NCBI GenBank assembly: GCA_016715465.1
Contig: JADKAA010000010.1
Location: forward strand, 1-30,659
DNA: 30,659 nucleotides
From: Saprospiraceae bacterium
GTDB lineage: Bacteria; Bacteroidota; Bacteroidia; Chitinophagales; Saprospiraceae
Direction: 5' to 3'
Under the pieces are notes generated by a model. It was not told the origin of the DNA, did no database searches, and saw only the letters and a program-made list of their open reading frames with translations. Below are positions 18,868 through 29,263 of the stretch, piece by piece (within the stretch, counting starts at the first letter, position 1; each line of letters begins with the position of its first letter). Both the position numbers and the translations under genes were made by a program.

Positions 18868-20718
18868 GTAAAAACCAGTGTAATACTATTAATGTCCATA
18901 ACCTGTTATACAAGTAGTCGGCCTTTCCGCTTTCATAACGGTGCACCATGTTCTTTACCACTTCATAATGAACCACTCCGGCACTCTCTACCACCTCTTT
19001 TGAACAATACCTGTCAATCATCCATTTCAAGTCTGTTTTCAGCCATTTTACCAGCGGAATGCTGAAACCCCACTTTGGGCCTGTCAAGCAATGGTGCCGG
19101 TACATAATCATACAATATTTTTTTAAGCAAATACTTCATACTGCCATCTGGGTGCATCTTCAGTGCATCAGAAAGGTTCAAGGCAAATTCCACCACCCGG
19201 TAGTCAAGTAATGGCACCCTCGTTTCAAGGCTGTATTGCATGCTTGCCCTGTCCACTTTTACAAGTAAATCGTCTTTCAGATAGTTTTCAATATCTCCAA
19301 AACTCATTTGTTCCACCATTGTCAGTTCTCGTCCTGTATAGAGTTTGTTAACCAGTGATAGGTCAAATCCCGGATGCACAAGCATATCGGTAATCTCCTG
19401 CTCTGTAAAAAAGTTTTGCGACTGGCTAAAAATATGACTGTTCAAATGTCCCGTAGGATGGCTGGCAAATAACATTCCGGCCCGCTGATACCGGCTGTTT
19501 AATACTCTTGTACTTGCATAAATCATCGGTGCCGTTATTCGCAATACCGGGTTTTGAAACCGCTTTGCCCACAAATAACTGTCATACCCGCAAAACAGCT
19601 CATCCCCCATCTCCGCTCAATGTTACTGTAACATACTGCCGGGCCAGTTTGCTCACTAGGATAGTGGGAACAGCCGATGAATCGGTAAATGGCTCGTCAT
19701 ATACACTCATAAATCCAGGTACCATCTCCAGGATATCCTTTTGGGTTATCGGTAATTCGTGATGGTTGGTTTGCAAATGCCGGGCCACTGCGGCCGCATA
19801 GGGTGCCTCATTAATTTTTCCGTCTGTTACGGCAATACTGTATGTATTATTTTTTTTGGCCGATACCTTACAGGCCAGCGCCGTTACGATACTGCTGTCG
19901 GTACCTCCGCTTAAAAATGTACCAATTGGCACATCGCTTACTAACTGCCGTGCCACTGCATCGGTGAGCAGGCTGTCCAACTCCAGTTTGGCCTGCTCCT
20001 CATCTGCCATCACCTGTTGTTGTATTTTGTCCTGTATTTTCCAGAAAGATATTTCTTTGAAAGAAAGACTGCCACTTTTACTAGGTACAACTTCAGCATA
20101 AGAACCTGCAGAAAGTTTGGTTACCTGCTTAAAAATAGAATATGGATGTGGTATATAACCAATATGTAGGTAAGCTGGAACAACCGAATAATCAACCACT
20201 AAGTTTTTCTTAACTGTTGTTATACTTTTTAACTCTGACGAAAAAATAAATTCGTTATTATCCAGATAACAATAAAGTGGCTTAATACCCACATGGTCCC
20301 TTGCCAGTGTAAGTTTTTGTATCTGCTTATCCCATATCGCCAGGGCAAACATACCATTGAGCCAGCGAAAACAATCCGGACCATACCGGGCAAAGCTTTC
20401 CAACACCACTTCTGAATCACCGGTTGATCTCCATACAACACCCTGAAATTTTTGTTGCTTGATATCGGTATAATTATAGATCTCACCGTTAAAAATCATT
20501 ACATAGCGACCGCAGTGGCTATACATGGGCTGATTAGCTGCTTCGCTCAGGTCAATGATAGATAAACGCCGGTGCCCCAAGCCAATATGCTGGTGACCGG
20601 CCTTTTCATCATAATAAAAACCCTCTGCATCAGGCCCCCGGTGCTGCAATGCCCGGGTAATACGATGGAGATGTTCCTCGTTCAGACTGGGTGAAATAAA
20701 TCCTGCGATTCCGCACAT
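18854..20718 (-). CDS. asnB: Asparagine-synthetase-like amidotransferase, copy 2, frameshifted
   Basis: Class II amidotransferase of about 621 residues. I start at the ATG at 20718 because Cys2 must become the N-terminal nucleophile (MCGIAGFI); the open frame extends 13 codons further up without need. Glutaminase residues lie in HRGPDAEG, GHRRLSIID, FNGEIYNY and TGDSEVV. The synthetase P-loop reads FLSGGTDSSI. The second site reads SGDGG then DELFCGYDSYLW: the five C at 19604-19608 would need to be seven to restore SGDGGDELFCGY. Another break near 19070 separates DRPKVGF from the C-terminus. Its start lies inside the end of the transglutaminase-like gene. As with copy 1, amidation of a uronic acid or similar carboxylate is the likely role, by context. 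Confidence 0.88.
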
Positions 20719-21568
20719 ATTTTTTAACGCTAAGCCGCAAATACCTGCGGCGTACAAGAATGTAAAGTATCAGAAAAAATAACCATAAAGTATAAGAAAG
20801 AAACATAGTGATCCGCTGAAAAACGATACCCCTTGGAGCAGGGAAAGTATTAACAGGCCCATAGGTGTATGTAGAAAAAACATCCAGGATCAGTTCTGCA
20901 GGATAGCTTTTATATGCTTTTAATAATAATTCTTTATTAGCAACCAGGCTGGCAATATCTGGTCTGTTGTGGGCATTCAGCACTTCATTATCCGGCTCCA
21001 TATTGGTATCATAAAAGTGCCAGCCCCCATCATAAAAAACCTCAAAACAAAAATGACCTGACTGATGACCCTGGAAACCGACTTTCCTGGAAGCAATATT
21101 TTTTTTCCTCAAAACTTCCATCATAATTATCGACTGCTGGCTGCAGGCAGCAGCAGGGTATTTCAGGATATCATCCGGAACAATAATAGCCCTGTACCCG
21201 TTTGCAGAAACTTTGGAAAACAGAAACGCCATGTAGTTTGTTCGTAATCCATAATAAGAATATCCATGATAGAACCGCTTCCTGATTACAGATGATAAAA
21301 TTTCAGTATAGTACTTTTGAAAATCATCTACATCTGAATGTTTGTACTGTTTATCATAAAGACTATCGCAATAATTAATGACCGTGTCAGTAGAATTTAA
21401 ACGGGATAATGCAGGATCAAATTCTTCATTCCTTCCACTTTTCGGAAGTTCATTTATTTGCTTCGCAACAGGGTCAGTAATATTTATCGTTTGAATAATA
21501 GCGGCTATGAATGCCAGAATCAGCAACCCCAATAAAATAACCTGTAAAGTGAACAGCCTTCTTTTCAT
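20630..21568 (-). CDS. Membrane-anchored transglutaminase-like protein
   Basis: 312-residue protein with a transmembrane segment at residues 8-28 and another at about 252-276, so the middle domain should face the periplasm. That domain has a plausible transglutaminase-like triad: C142 in AAACSQQS, H172 in SGHFCFEV and D187 in WHFYDTN. Family members are cysteine proteases, amidases or peptide-handling enzymes; I cannot say which. The last 89 bases overlap asnB copy 2 in another frame. The last part (RRIYFTQSERG onwards) may be spurious, and one extra base in the A-run near 20727 would end the protein earlier. It heads a tightly packed block of four genes. A periplasmic cysteine hydrolase-like enzyme is unusual between sugar-transfer genes. 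Confidence 0.75.
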   Translation of the reverse strand: MKRRLFTLQVILLGLLILAFIAAIIQTINITDPVAKQINELPKSGRNEEFDPALSRLNSTDTVINYCDSLYDKQYKHSDVDDFQKYYTEILSSVIRKRFYHGYSYYGLRTNYMAFLFSKVSANGYRAIIVPDDILKYPAAACSQQSIIMMEVLRKKNIASRKVGFQGHQSGHFCFEVFYDGGWHFYDTNMEPDNEVLNAHNRPDIASLVANKELLLKAYKSYPAELILDVFSTYTYGPVNTFPAPRGIVFQRITMFLSYTLWLFFLILYILVRRRYLRLSVKKYVRNRRIYFTQSERGTSPSYYPGIAAPGA

Positions 21569-21599
21569 GTGCCGGTTTTAAGGATATTGAAACCGGCAC
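21569..21599 (-). promoter_or_regulatory. Perfect 10-bp hairpin abutting the start codon of the transglutaminase-like gene
   Basis: GTGCCGGTTT (21569-21578) and AAACCGGCAC (21590-21599) are perfect complements around an 11-base loop. On the minus strand the stem ends on the base immediately before the ATG (21568-21566), so in the mRNA it would cover the whole ribosome-binding region. It may control translation, or it may be a terminator or processing remnant of the upstream unit; there is no T-run. Confidence 0.6.
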
Positions 21600-21772
21600 T
21601 AAGTTGATTTAAAGTAGCTTAGGGTCAAAATTTAAGAATACAAAACGAATGAAAATGGGCAATTCTACACAACGAAAATTCGGGATTTTACTATCCCTTC
21701 CGTAATTACAGCAGACATTCAAACATGAACTATTAAATCCAACAGTACCAACATTTTCACTTTGCATGTATC

Positions 21773-22650
21773 TTATTGTTTAAAGACCAATTTTTCAAAA
21801 CTATTTTTTATAAACTTTACAGGTGAAGAAATAAAAGACAAAAAAAGATATTTCAAGAACAAATGATATTTCCTGACCTTCAAATAACCTATAGACAACC
21901 CCCACAGGTATTGGCTCTTAAAAGCCTGTACATCGGCTGCAGGAAAAAGTCCCTTTTTCTTAATTTCATAATAGAATAATTCATTATCACGAATCAGTGA
22001 TGGTTTTATCACCTGCGAAAAGCCACCCACTGATATGCGATAAAGCAATCTTCCTCTATCTACTGTTGCCTTTTTTGTAACTTTGCCAATTGCAATAAGA
22101 GAAATCTATCCGCAGTACTGGATAGTTTTTCATTCATGGCAATATTGTAATCAGCCAAAACTGAACTCCTGATAATATAACTGGAAGGGTTGTCAAATAT
22201 CCCTGGTCAAAAAAAACAACACTTGCCTTTCCACATTGTCAGCAGCAGACATATACTTCTTTAGGATTATCCGGAAAAGTGGTAATGGGGCCGCCTACGA
22301 ATCCAATGGTTGGATGAGTGTCAAGATATTCAATCCTCACTGAAATGAAATCCAGGCTCTATCAGTCATCATGATCAAGAAAAAGAATGAACTCCCCCTT
22401 TCGCAGCGCCAATCCATTATTCCTTGTCCTTGCCATACCCTGGTTATGCTGACTCATCTTCACTATCCTCTTATCATCTGGCAAAAATTACTTGCTTGTA
22501 AAAGTACCATCTGTGGACCCATCATCTATCAATAACATTTCAAATTGGCTGTATTGCTGGTTCAAGACCGAATCAACTGTTTCTTTAAAGTATCATGCCC
22601 GTATTATACACCGGGATGATGACAGAAACTAAGCCTTTTTCTTTTTGCAT
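21773..22650 (-). CDS. GT2-family (GT-A fold) glycosyltransferase, heavily frameshifted
   Basis: Inverting-type glycosyltransferase reconstructed across at least five frame changes. From an ATG at 22650 the start reads KGLVSVIIPVYNTG. Then come ETVDSVLNQQYSQFEMLLID, DDGSTDGTF (metal/nucleotide-binding region), IVKMSQHNQGMARTRNNGLA and KGEFILFLDHDD (the DXD-like motif). The C-terminal 91 residues (22048-21773) are open and basic, with a hydrophobic stretch HLFLKYLFLSFISSPVKF that may associate with the membrane. Expected length is about 293 residues. The start lies inside the 3' end of the methyltransferase gene, so the two are coupled. Frame density here is much worse than in the middle of the window. 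Confidence 0.8.
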
Positions 22651-23380
22651 ATACAGAAAAATGTTTGGCACTTCACAATACTGTCCCGATCTGAAACGAG
22701 GACATAATCATTTTCATCCGGATGAAACCCTTTCCCGATAAATATCCTGGCTACTTTGTTCCTTAACAGAAACTGGTAGCTTTCTGATACCTTTTATTTT
22801 AAGTACCTGCTCAGCAAATTTTGCGAGGACAGGCATTGGCTTATCATACCTGCTATAATGCTGTCCGTAAATGGTCACCTCTGCAAATACTTTTGAAAGT
22901 ATGTCATTAAGCTCATCATATACAAACTCCTGGGTGTGGTAAGGGTTTTCAATAAATCCCCGGGGCTGTTGATCAGAAAATTGGGGGTTGATATGATCGC
23001 TGTCCCATCAGTATGTAATACCCGGTTAAATTCTTTGAGCATGGCCATATAACTGGTAGTATGTTCTATCGTTTCAAAAGACACAACTTTATTAAAGTAG
23101 CCATCGGGAAAATCCAGCTTAGTGCCATCCAGAACCCTGAATTGCAGATTTTCCTTTTTCCATGTTTTATTACACAGCTCCACTGCTTCAGCAGAGATAT
23201 CACCTCCGGTCACTTCACCGGAAGTATAGGTAGCCAGTTTATTTGGTCCGTAGCCGGTGCCACAGGCAATATCAAGTACCCTGTCCTGCGTTGAAATATA
23301 TTTACTTAGTTCTTTGTAACGGTAATAATGTTCACCCTCCACGGATTATCTTCTTCATGGAGTAATCTTTCTTCTGCCAT
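22629..23380 (-). CDS. SAM-dependent methyltransferase (class I), frameshifted
   Basis: Methyltransferase of about 250 residues. From an ATG at 23380 it reads MAEERLLHEEDNPW, then after a frame change EGEHYYRYKELSKYI. Motif I is VLDIACGTGYGPNKLA. The segments GGDISAEAVELC, FPDGYFNKVVSFETIEHT and LKEFNRVLHTDGTAIISTPN are typical of the Methyltransf_11 type. The C-terminus (VTIYGQHYSRYDKPMPVLAK, DENDYVLVSDRD) is recovered after breaks near 22960 and 22725, ending at a TAG at 22629-22631. Proteins with this EGEHYYRY opening often sit beside GT2 enzymes in glycan clusters and are thought to methylate a sugar. The substrate is unknown. Confidence 0.84.
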
Positions 23381-23391
23381 TATATAAAAGT

Positions 23392-24300
23392 TTATTTATT
23401 ATTTAAATAGTCACCATAGTAATTGGACATATACTCATGCAAGCAGACCTTAGTCCCGCATATTTAATTTGCGGAGATTCAATTTTACGTTAATCAATTT
23501 CTCAGATGATACAGGCCTGGCCGCAAAATATTCCTTTTTGAAAAATTCAGAATTCACTTCCTGCACCTGTATTTCATTTTCTTTCCCAAGTATACGGAGT
23601 ATTTCTTTTGTAACTTCCAACCGGCTTGTTTCCCCTTCGCACACAAGGTTATATACTCCCCAAAACTCATGTTCCAGTAACAGTTTTACATTCCTGGCAA
23701 AATCATGTGTATAGGTTGGTGTACCGAATTTGTCAGTAACAATATGCAGCTCTTTTTTCCCTTCTTTGATCTGTTTTAATATTTTACTGATAAATTTCTT
23801 GTCCTTGCCGGATCCGCCCCATCATCCACCCTGCCCTGCATACCAGGAATTTATCCTTGTTTTCCACTACATATCTTTCACCCATATATTTTGAACGGGC
23901 ATAATGGCCGTGGAGGGGATTAGGCAGATCCCAATCATCATAGGTCTCCTGTTTTCCATCAAATATGCCTGCTGTACTTAACCTACAAGAAGGGAATGTC
24001 AAGTTCATTAGAGAGCTTAACTGCATTCTCAACGGCAATAGTATTTGTCAGGTATGCATCTGCAATATCCTCTTCACAATACTCCAGGCTGGTATGAGCT
24101 CCGAGGTGAAACAAATAATCCGGCCGGAATGATAATAGCTCATTTCGGTAAGCATTGTAATCCCTGAAATCCAGGAAGCTGATCCATGATGCATTCAAAT
24201 CGATGTCTGTTACTTTTATTTCAAACTCGTCTTTAAACACCTGGTAAAATGCTTCTCCCAGCATTCCTCCGCCTCCCGCTATGTAAACTCTTTTTTTCAT
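23392..24300 (-). CDS. RmlD-like dTDP-4-dehydrorhamnose reductase family protein, frameshifted
   Basis: NAD(P)-dependent sugar-nucleotide reductase of about 303 residues. It opens with KRVYIAGGGGMLGEAFYQVF (GxxGxxG), followed by YLFHLGAHTSLEYCEEDIAD and LSNELDIPFL. The catalytic Tyr-x3-Lys is in GHYARSKYMGE, and FLVCRAGWMMG follows. The C-terminal part GVYNLVCEGETSRLEVTKEI and LHEYMSNYYGDYLNNK ends at a TAA at 23392-23394. Breaks lie near 23985, 23800, 23700 and 23460. RmlD would complete dTDP-L-rhamnose, but RmlA, RmlB and RmlC are not in this window, so a related reductase step is possible. The next gene starts 12 bases later. Confidence 0.82.
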
Positions 24301-24387
24301 AAATTTTTACTGCTTTATTTTTTTAACGAATGAAAATATTTAAATTATTTTTTTGTGGCTAAAATGTAAGAAAAAATAAAAAGTTAT

Positions 24388-26831
24388 CTATTGCAGATCT
24401 GAGGGTACCAGCATTTGTTCGGGATTCATTGACATGAAAGGAGGAACCCCTTCAATATGAAAATAACCGTTCACAAAATTTATCATCCACAGTCCTTCTT
24501 CTCCATTCAACACTTTAATGTCAATCTCTTCGCTCCCTTTTTTACTCAGGTCCACCACCCTTCCTGATGGCGACACCAATATCGCTTCTATTTCTTTAAA
24601 CACTCTGAAGGCAGCTATGCCTGCAGGAACATAAAAAGACAGGTACCTGCTGTAACCATTAAACCTGTTCTGCGGAGTAACAATTATTGAATAGGGAATT
24701 GAAGGACTGAACTTAAGCCGGAACATTTTAGCCGGGTCTTCCACCTTCAACAGGTAATAGCCTTTGGCCAATTTATTAAGACGGACCTGTTGTGTATCCC
24801 TGCTGCCTGAATAGTCGTACTGAAGAAGCGGATTTTGGGACATATCTACAACCCCTGTATAAGGTGCCACAGTAACAGAAATTGGCTTTGCACTTCCTCC
24901 ACCGGTAACCAGCCCGCCAGATAATTCCAGGTAATTTTTTTTCCCCAGGATTTTTTATTTCAGGACAAAATAGTGTATGCCTGTAAATGCCGTGGTCCCT
25001 TTATAGCCATTATATTCCCTCTTTTTGAAAACAGGTGAAAGGGCTGGTGATCTGAAACTTAGTAGCAGTGGGTACAAATATTTTCATATCCGCCTTCCGT
25101 TGCAATTTTTTTCTGTCTGCCGTTATAAGTTTGTCCACCTGCGATGGCATACTTAATGACAGATCTTTTCTTTTATACTTTGCATTGGGATCATTAAATG
25201 CAAATCCCGGTATCGGCGAAACATTGCCAATTTCAAAAAGTGCCGGGTAACCTGATACAGTCCCTATATCCATGGTATTGTAACAATACGTAAGCAATGC
25301 CAGCATTTCAGGTTCAGCCTTTGTTTTCCTGTATTCAGAATAGAGATATAAATAATGTAAGTATGTATTAATATGCGCAAGCCTTGCACCAACAGCAGTA
25401 TTAGTCTCCAATTTACCCGCTTCTTTTACCATGTCTATCCAGGCAGCAAGGTCACTTTCCCTTACCCCATCGTAAGGATAATTTTCCCAAACATTCCATA
25501 ATTGCGCCACCAGGCCGGAGGCCCTGCCAAAGCATTGGGTGAAAAATTCCTTTTTCAGTGCAGCAGTGTTCGCATTAATGTCCCATAAAAGACGGGATAT
25601 GATAAAATGGCCAAGACCTTTATTTATTGAACCGGGAGTTGATTCTGTGTCGTAACCTCTTGCACCCAGCCGGTAATACTTTTTAACAAGGGCAACCGTT
25701 TTGTCTATTCGGCTGGCCTGACCTTTTCCCGGCAGGTCAAAATCCCAGACATATAAACCAAGATAATCATAGACTCGGTCACTCCGGCTTTTTACTCCAT
25801 TCCTGTATCAATTGCTCTGTAGAATATTTTGTATAGTTGAATGCTGTAGCAATGCTTACGAAAGTATTGGGTTCTAATTTTTTGGTAGGCGGTGCACTGT
25901 ACTCGCTGTACGCCATACCGCTGATCAGCGTGCCGGGATGTTTTTGATTCACTGCTTTGGCTACCCTGTTGATGAGGGAGTAGACCCTGTCGGTAATAGT
26001 TCCCAGGCGCTGACATGCCGGTGTATTGCAGTGCCCATTCCATCAGAAGGGCAAAGAGAGACCATCTTCAGGGGTGCGTTTTTAGCTTTTGCCTGGTCAG
26101 TCTTTTCAGTACATCTTTGATGATGAACTGCACCAACTCTTCATTGGCCAGGTCAAACTTCGGATCTGCCATTGGAATAGTACCCTTCGGTGCAGCAGGA
26201 TAAAACCATTCAGGGTGCTGCAAAAAAACATCTTTGTTGCGATGGATAATATCCTCATAAGAATGACCAACTACTGCCTGCATAGAACCGCCCAGCCTGT
26301 TAGCCATAAACCAAAAACGATAATTTGAATCTGCTGTTAGTGAACCAGTGCCATAGCCATACCAGATCCTCCTGTGATCAAATGAGGGACCAGATTTAAT
26401 ATTCTGTTTCCTGAATAATGAAGGTTTAGACGGTACAATATACCAAACAGGGTCGGGAAATAATACCGGAACCCAAGTGTTTCAAAGGTATTTAAAAATT
26501 CCATGTTGAACTCCTAGTGCAGTATTGCCTGATATACTTACTTTTTCCATCCGAAATAATGGAAATACTTCAGGCCCCTGAACCTGTAGCTGAAAACTTA
26601 ATCTTTTTTTTTGCTGATGGAAATGAAAATACTTTTAGTGGTAGGAATGTTAGATCTTCTTATTTCGACACCGGGATATCCAGCTTTTGTAAGTTCTTTA
26701 TTAAGTAAATAAGCAGGAATATTAAGACTATCAGAAATCGCACCAGATAAAGAACTATCAGAACAATTTTTTGTCAATACATGGAAAAAAATCAATAAAA
26801 ATAAACATAAAAAAATATTCCTGAATATCAT
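24388..26831 (-). CDS. Secreted DUF4838-type protein (glycoside-hydrolase-like), heavily frameshifted
   Basis: Large protein of about 810 residues. The first 20 residues (MIFRNIFLCLFLLIFFHVLT) are a signal peptide or N-terminal anchor. Conserved blocks in order: FLNTFETLGFRYYFPDPVWY, MANRLGGSMQAVVGHSYEDI, FYPAAPKGTIPMADPKFDLA, MVSLCPSDG, ISGMAYSEYSAPPTKKLEPN, a YDTESTPGSINKGLGHFI stretch, FFTQCFGRASGLVAQLW, and a C-terminal beta-rich domain (YSRYLSFYVPAGIAAFRVF, LVSPSGRVVDLSKKG). The order fits DUF4838 proteins, which are related to glycoside hydrolases of the alpha-glucuronidase kind and have no firm activity. Breaks occur near 26600, 26310, 26060, 25790, 25520 and 24990. A secreted hydrolase inside a synthesis cluster may trim or release the polymer made here. 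Confidence 0.75.
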
Positions 26832-26862
26832 ATTTCTCTTATTCCAATTAGACCAGCTTAAA

Positions 26863-27867
26863 TTATATCCTTTGCTCCCAATCCCAGGCTGTTTTCATAA
26901 TATCATTAAGCCCAAACCTGGGAAGCCATCCTAATTGCATTCTTGCTTTATCGTTATTGGCATATACAGACACCACATCACCAGGCCGTCGATCAGCTTT
27001 TTGGTAGTCCAGCTTCTTACCGGTTACAGATTCAAAAGCATTTATTGTTTCCATCACAGTCACGCCATTCCCAGTACCTAGGTTAAACACTTCACAATTC
27101 GTTTTATTTTTTCCCATGAATAAGTAATTCATAGCAAGGGGTATGTGCATGTGCAATATCAGATACATGCACAAAATCTCTTACTCAAGAACCATCCCTA
27201 GTATCATAATCAGTTCCGAATACTTTCAAGCCGGGCAATTTACCTTTTGCAAACTGTGTAATTGCGGGCACCGGGTTAATGAGCCGGCCATAAGGTATTT
27301 CTCCAATAATAGCAGAAGGGTGTGCACCGGCGGGGTTAAAATACCGAAGCAGGATAAAATTTGAAGAACTGGCAATAGCTAGATCTCGAATAATATCCTC
27401 ACCTATCTGTTTGGTCCGCCCATAAGGTGATTCGGCTTTTTCCAAAACTGTCTCTTCTGTTACCGGGATTTCTTTTGCATTACCATATACGCTGCAAGAA
27501 GAGGAGAAAACAAAATTCTTTATCCTGAATTCTTCTGAACAACGTAAAATATTTATTTGTGAAACAAGGTTATTCTGAAAATAAAGCAAGGGTTCCTTTA
27601 CAGATTCATCAACCGATTTAAAAGCAGCAAAATGAATGATCCCGTCAATCTTATGTTTTAAAAAATATTCCCGGATTTCTTCATAATCACAAACATCTGC
27701 TTTATAATTAATAATATCCTTACCGGTTATTTTTTTGCTCCTTCCAGGAGTTGGGTACCTGAACAGGAATTATTATCCACTGAAATTACTACATAGCCAT
27801 TTTCGATCAGATCTACTACCGTGTGAGAGCCAATATAACCGCAGCCACCTGTTACTAAAATTGTCAT
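26863..27867 (-). CDS. galE: UDP-glucose 4-epimerase, frameshifted
   Basis: NAD-dependent epimerase that interconverts UDP-glucose and UDP-galactose (or the N-acetyl forms). From an ATG at 27867 it reads TILVTGGCGYIGSHTVVDLI, then DGIIHFAAFKSVDESVKEPL, FVFSSSCSVYGNAKEIPVTE with the catalytic serine, and SPYGRTKQIGED with Tyr-x3-Lys. Further on are LRYFNPAGAHPSAIIGE, VFGTDYDTRDGS, VRDFVHVSDIAHAH and VFNLGTGNGVTVMETINAFE. The ending FGLNDIMKTAWDWEQ closes a protein of about 335 residues, the normal GalE length. Breaks are near 27740, 27590, 27180 and 27140. It supplies a galacto-configured donor for the cluster. Confidence 0.9.
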
Positions 27868-27893
27868 AGAACTAACGTATTTATTGTTTTTCT

Positions 27894-28802
27894 TTAAAGC
27901 AATGATTTATTCAATCCGTCTTCCAAACTCGTGAAATCCCTCTCTAACAACTGTTTCATATTCTGAATATCAGGCTGGCGTCTTGTCATATCTCCTTCCG
28001 GCAAAGGAGGAAGGTGAACAATTTTTGATTTGGAGCCGGTAAGCTTTATGATCGTTTGTGCCAGCTCAAGTACAGTAATAGCCTTGTCGTTTCCAACATT
28101 CACCACGTCATTTACAAAAAGGTTCTTTAATAATGCATTGATACATGCCTCTGCATTATCGTCGATATAACAAAAGTTCTTGTTTGCTGGCCATCTCCGT
28201 ATACTGTGATATCCCTGCCAGCCAGCGCCGCATCAATAAACCTTGCTACCACAAAATCCGGGCCTTGCTTGGGACCGTAGGTATTGAAAAAAACGGAATA
28301 ATGTAAAAATTCAGCCCGAATTCCTGCTGGTAAGAACGGCAGAATGATTCTCCACATTCTTCACAACAGCATAAGGTAACCTTGAATTAAGGGGTGTTGT
28401 GTGTTCATGCTGGGGCAAATGAACAGGTTCTCCATACACTTCTGAGGAAAGAAGAAAAGAAAACTCTTTTTACCCCAGTACTTTTTGCCAGGTCAGAATG
28501 TTCTTGATACCCTGGATATCGTTCAATACCATTACAGGATTATCCAGTGTTCTCTTAACACCAACCACTGCGGCATAATGAAAAATATAATCAAACCGGA
28601 ATGCCGTTACAATCGGGGCGATCTCATTATAATTATTCACATCACATTTAATGAACCGGGCCTTTGCATGAACAGGAATGTTCTCTTTTCTTCCTGTAAG
28701 AAAATTATCAACAAGAACTACTTCCACTTCTTCATTGGTTAATAATGCATCGGCTAATGATGAAGGAACAAAACCTGCCCCTCCTGTAATCAGGACTTTC
28801 AT
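27894..28802 (-). CDS. NAD-dependent epimerase/dehydratase (UDP-glucuronate decarboxylase-like), frameshifted
   Basis: Extended SDR enzyme of about 303 residues. It opens with KVLITGGAGFVPSSLADALL, where the third glycine of the usual GxxGxxG is replaced by proline-serine. Later segments are VVLVDNFLTGRKENI, FIKCDVNNYNEI, IFHYAAVVGVKRTLDNP, SEVYGEPVHLPQHEHTTPLN, LPYAVVKN with Tyr-x3-Lys, FFNTYGPKQGPDFVVARFI and DITVYGDGQQTRTF. These match the UDP-xylose synthase/UDP-glucuronate decarboxylase group, though 4-epimerase activity is also possible. Breaks lie near 28480, 28350, 28190 and 28120. galE follows 26 bases after its stop. Confidence 0.83.
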
Positions 28803-29263
28803 GATGTTGAAAATATTATTTTAATGAATAATTGAAAAATTAGTGAAAACCAACATGACTTAAGGAAATACCCAGTAAGTAAGCTCCTTTTTATAATTTT
28901 ATATAAGCTTAAACCAAGCGAAACAAGTATAAAGGTTTAAGGAGTTCTTATACTTCTAAAAACTATTTTATCGAAATAGATATATCTTACTGGTAATTAT
29001 GGTGCTATCTAGTTATCAAAATGAAAATTTTGCTGCTTTTAAATGGTAAAACAATCTATTATATTTTTATACTACAATATCACTTAATATTACTTTCCAT
29101 TTTATATATTGCGAAAAAATAATCAGGCCAAATTCTATTATTCAGGCAATATCTTGTATAATACTGTTTTAGTGAATAAAAGGAAAGCCTCATAATACCT
29201 TTTTATTTGTTCGAACCATCAGCGGGTTTAGGAATTCAATACTCGACTTTTAGAAGACATAAG
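28803..29263. other. AT-rich gap without a recognisable gene
   Basis: About 460 bases, strongly AT-rich, with stops in all frames. I saw no family motif, no strong hairpin with a T-run and no clear TTTG/TAnnTTTG pair. It lies between the methyltransferase stop and the epimerase start and may hold the promoter of the block that follows. Confidence 0.5.

Noticed and set aside
18854..21568. Lasso-peptide locus (transglutaminase-like B protein plus AsnB-like cyclase)
   Set aside because: The AsnB keeps a complete glutaminase with Cys2, which lasso cyclases lack; no RRE protein or precursor peptide is visible, and the transglutaminase-like protein is membrane-anchored and faces outwards.
28803..29263. 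Hidden gene or decayed gene in the AT-rich gap
   Set aside because: No conserved block could be read in any frame.
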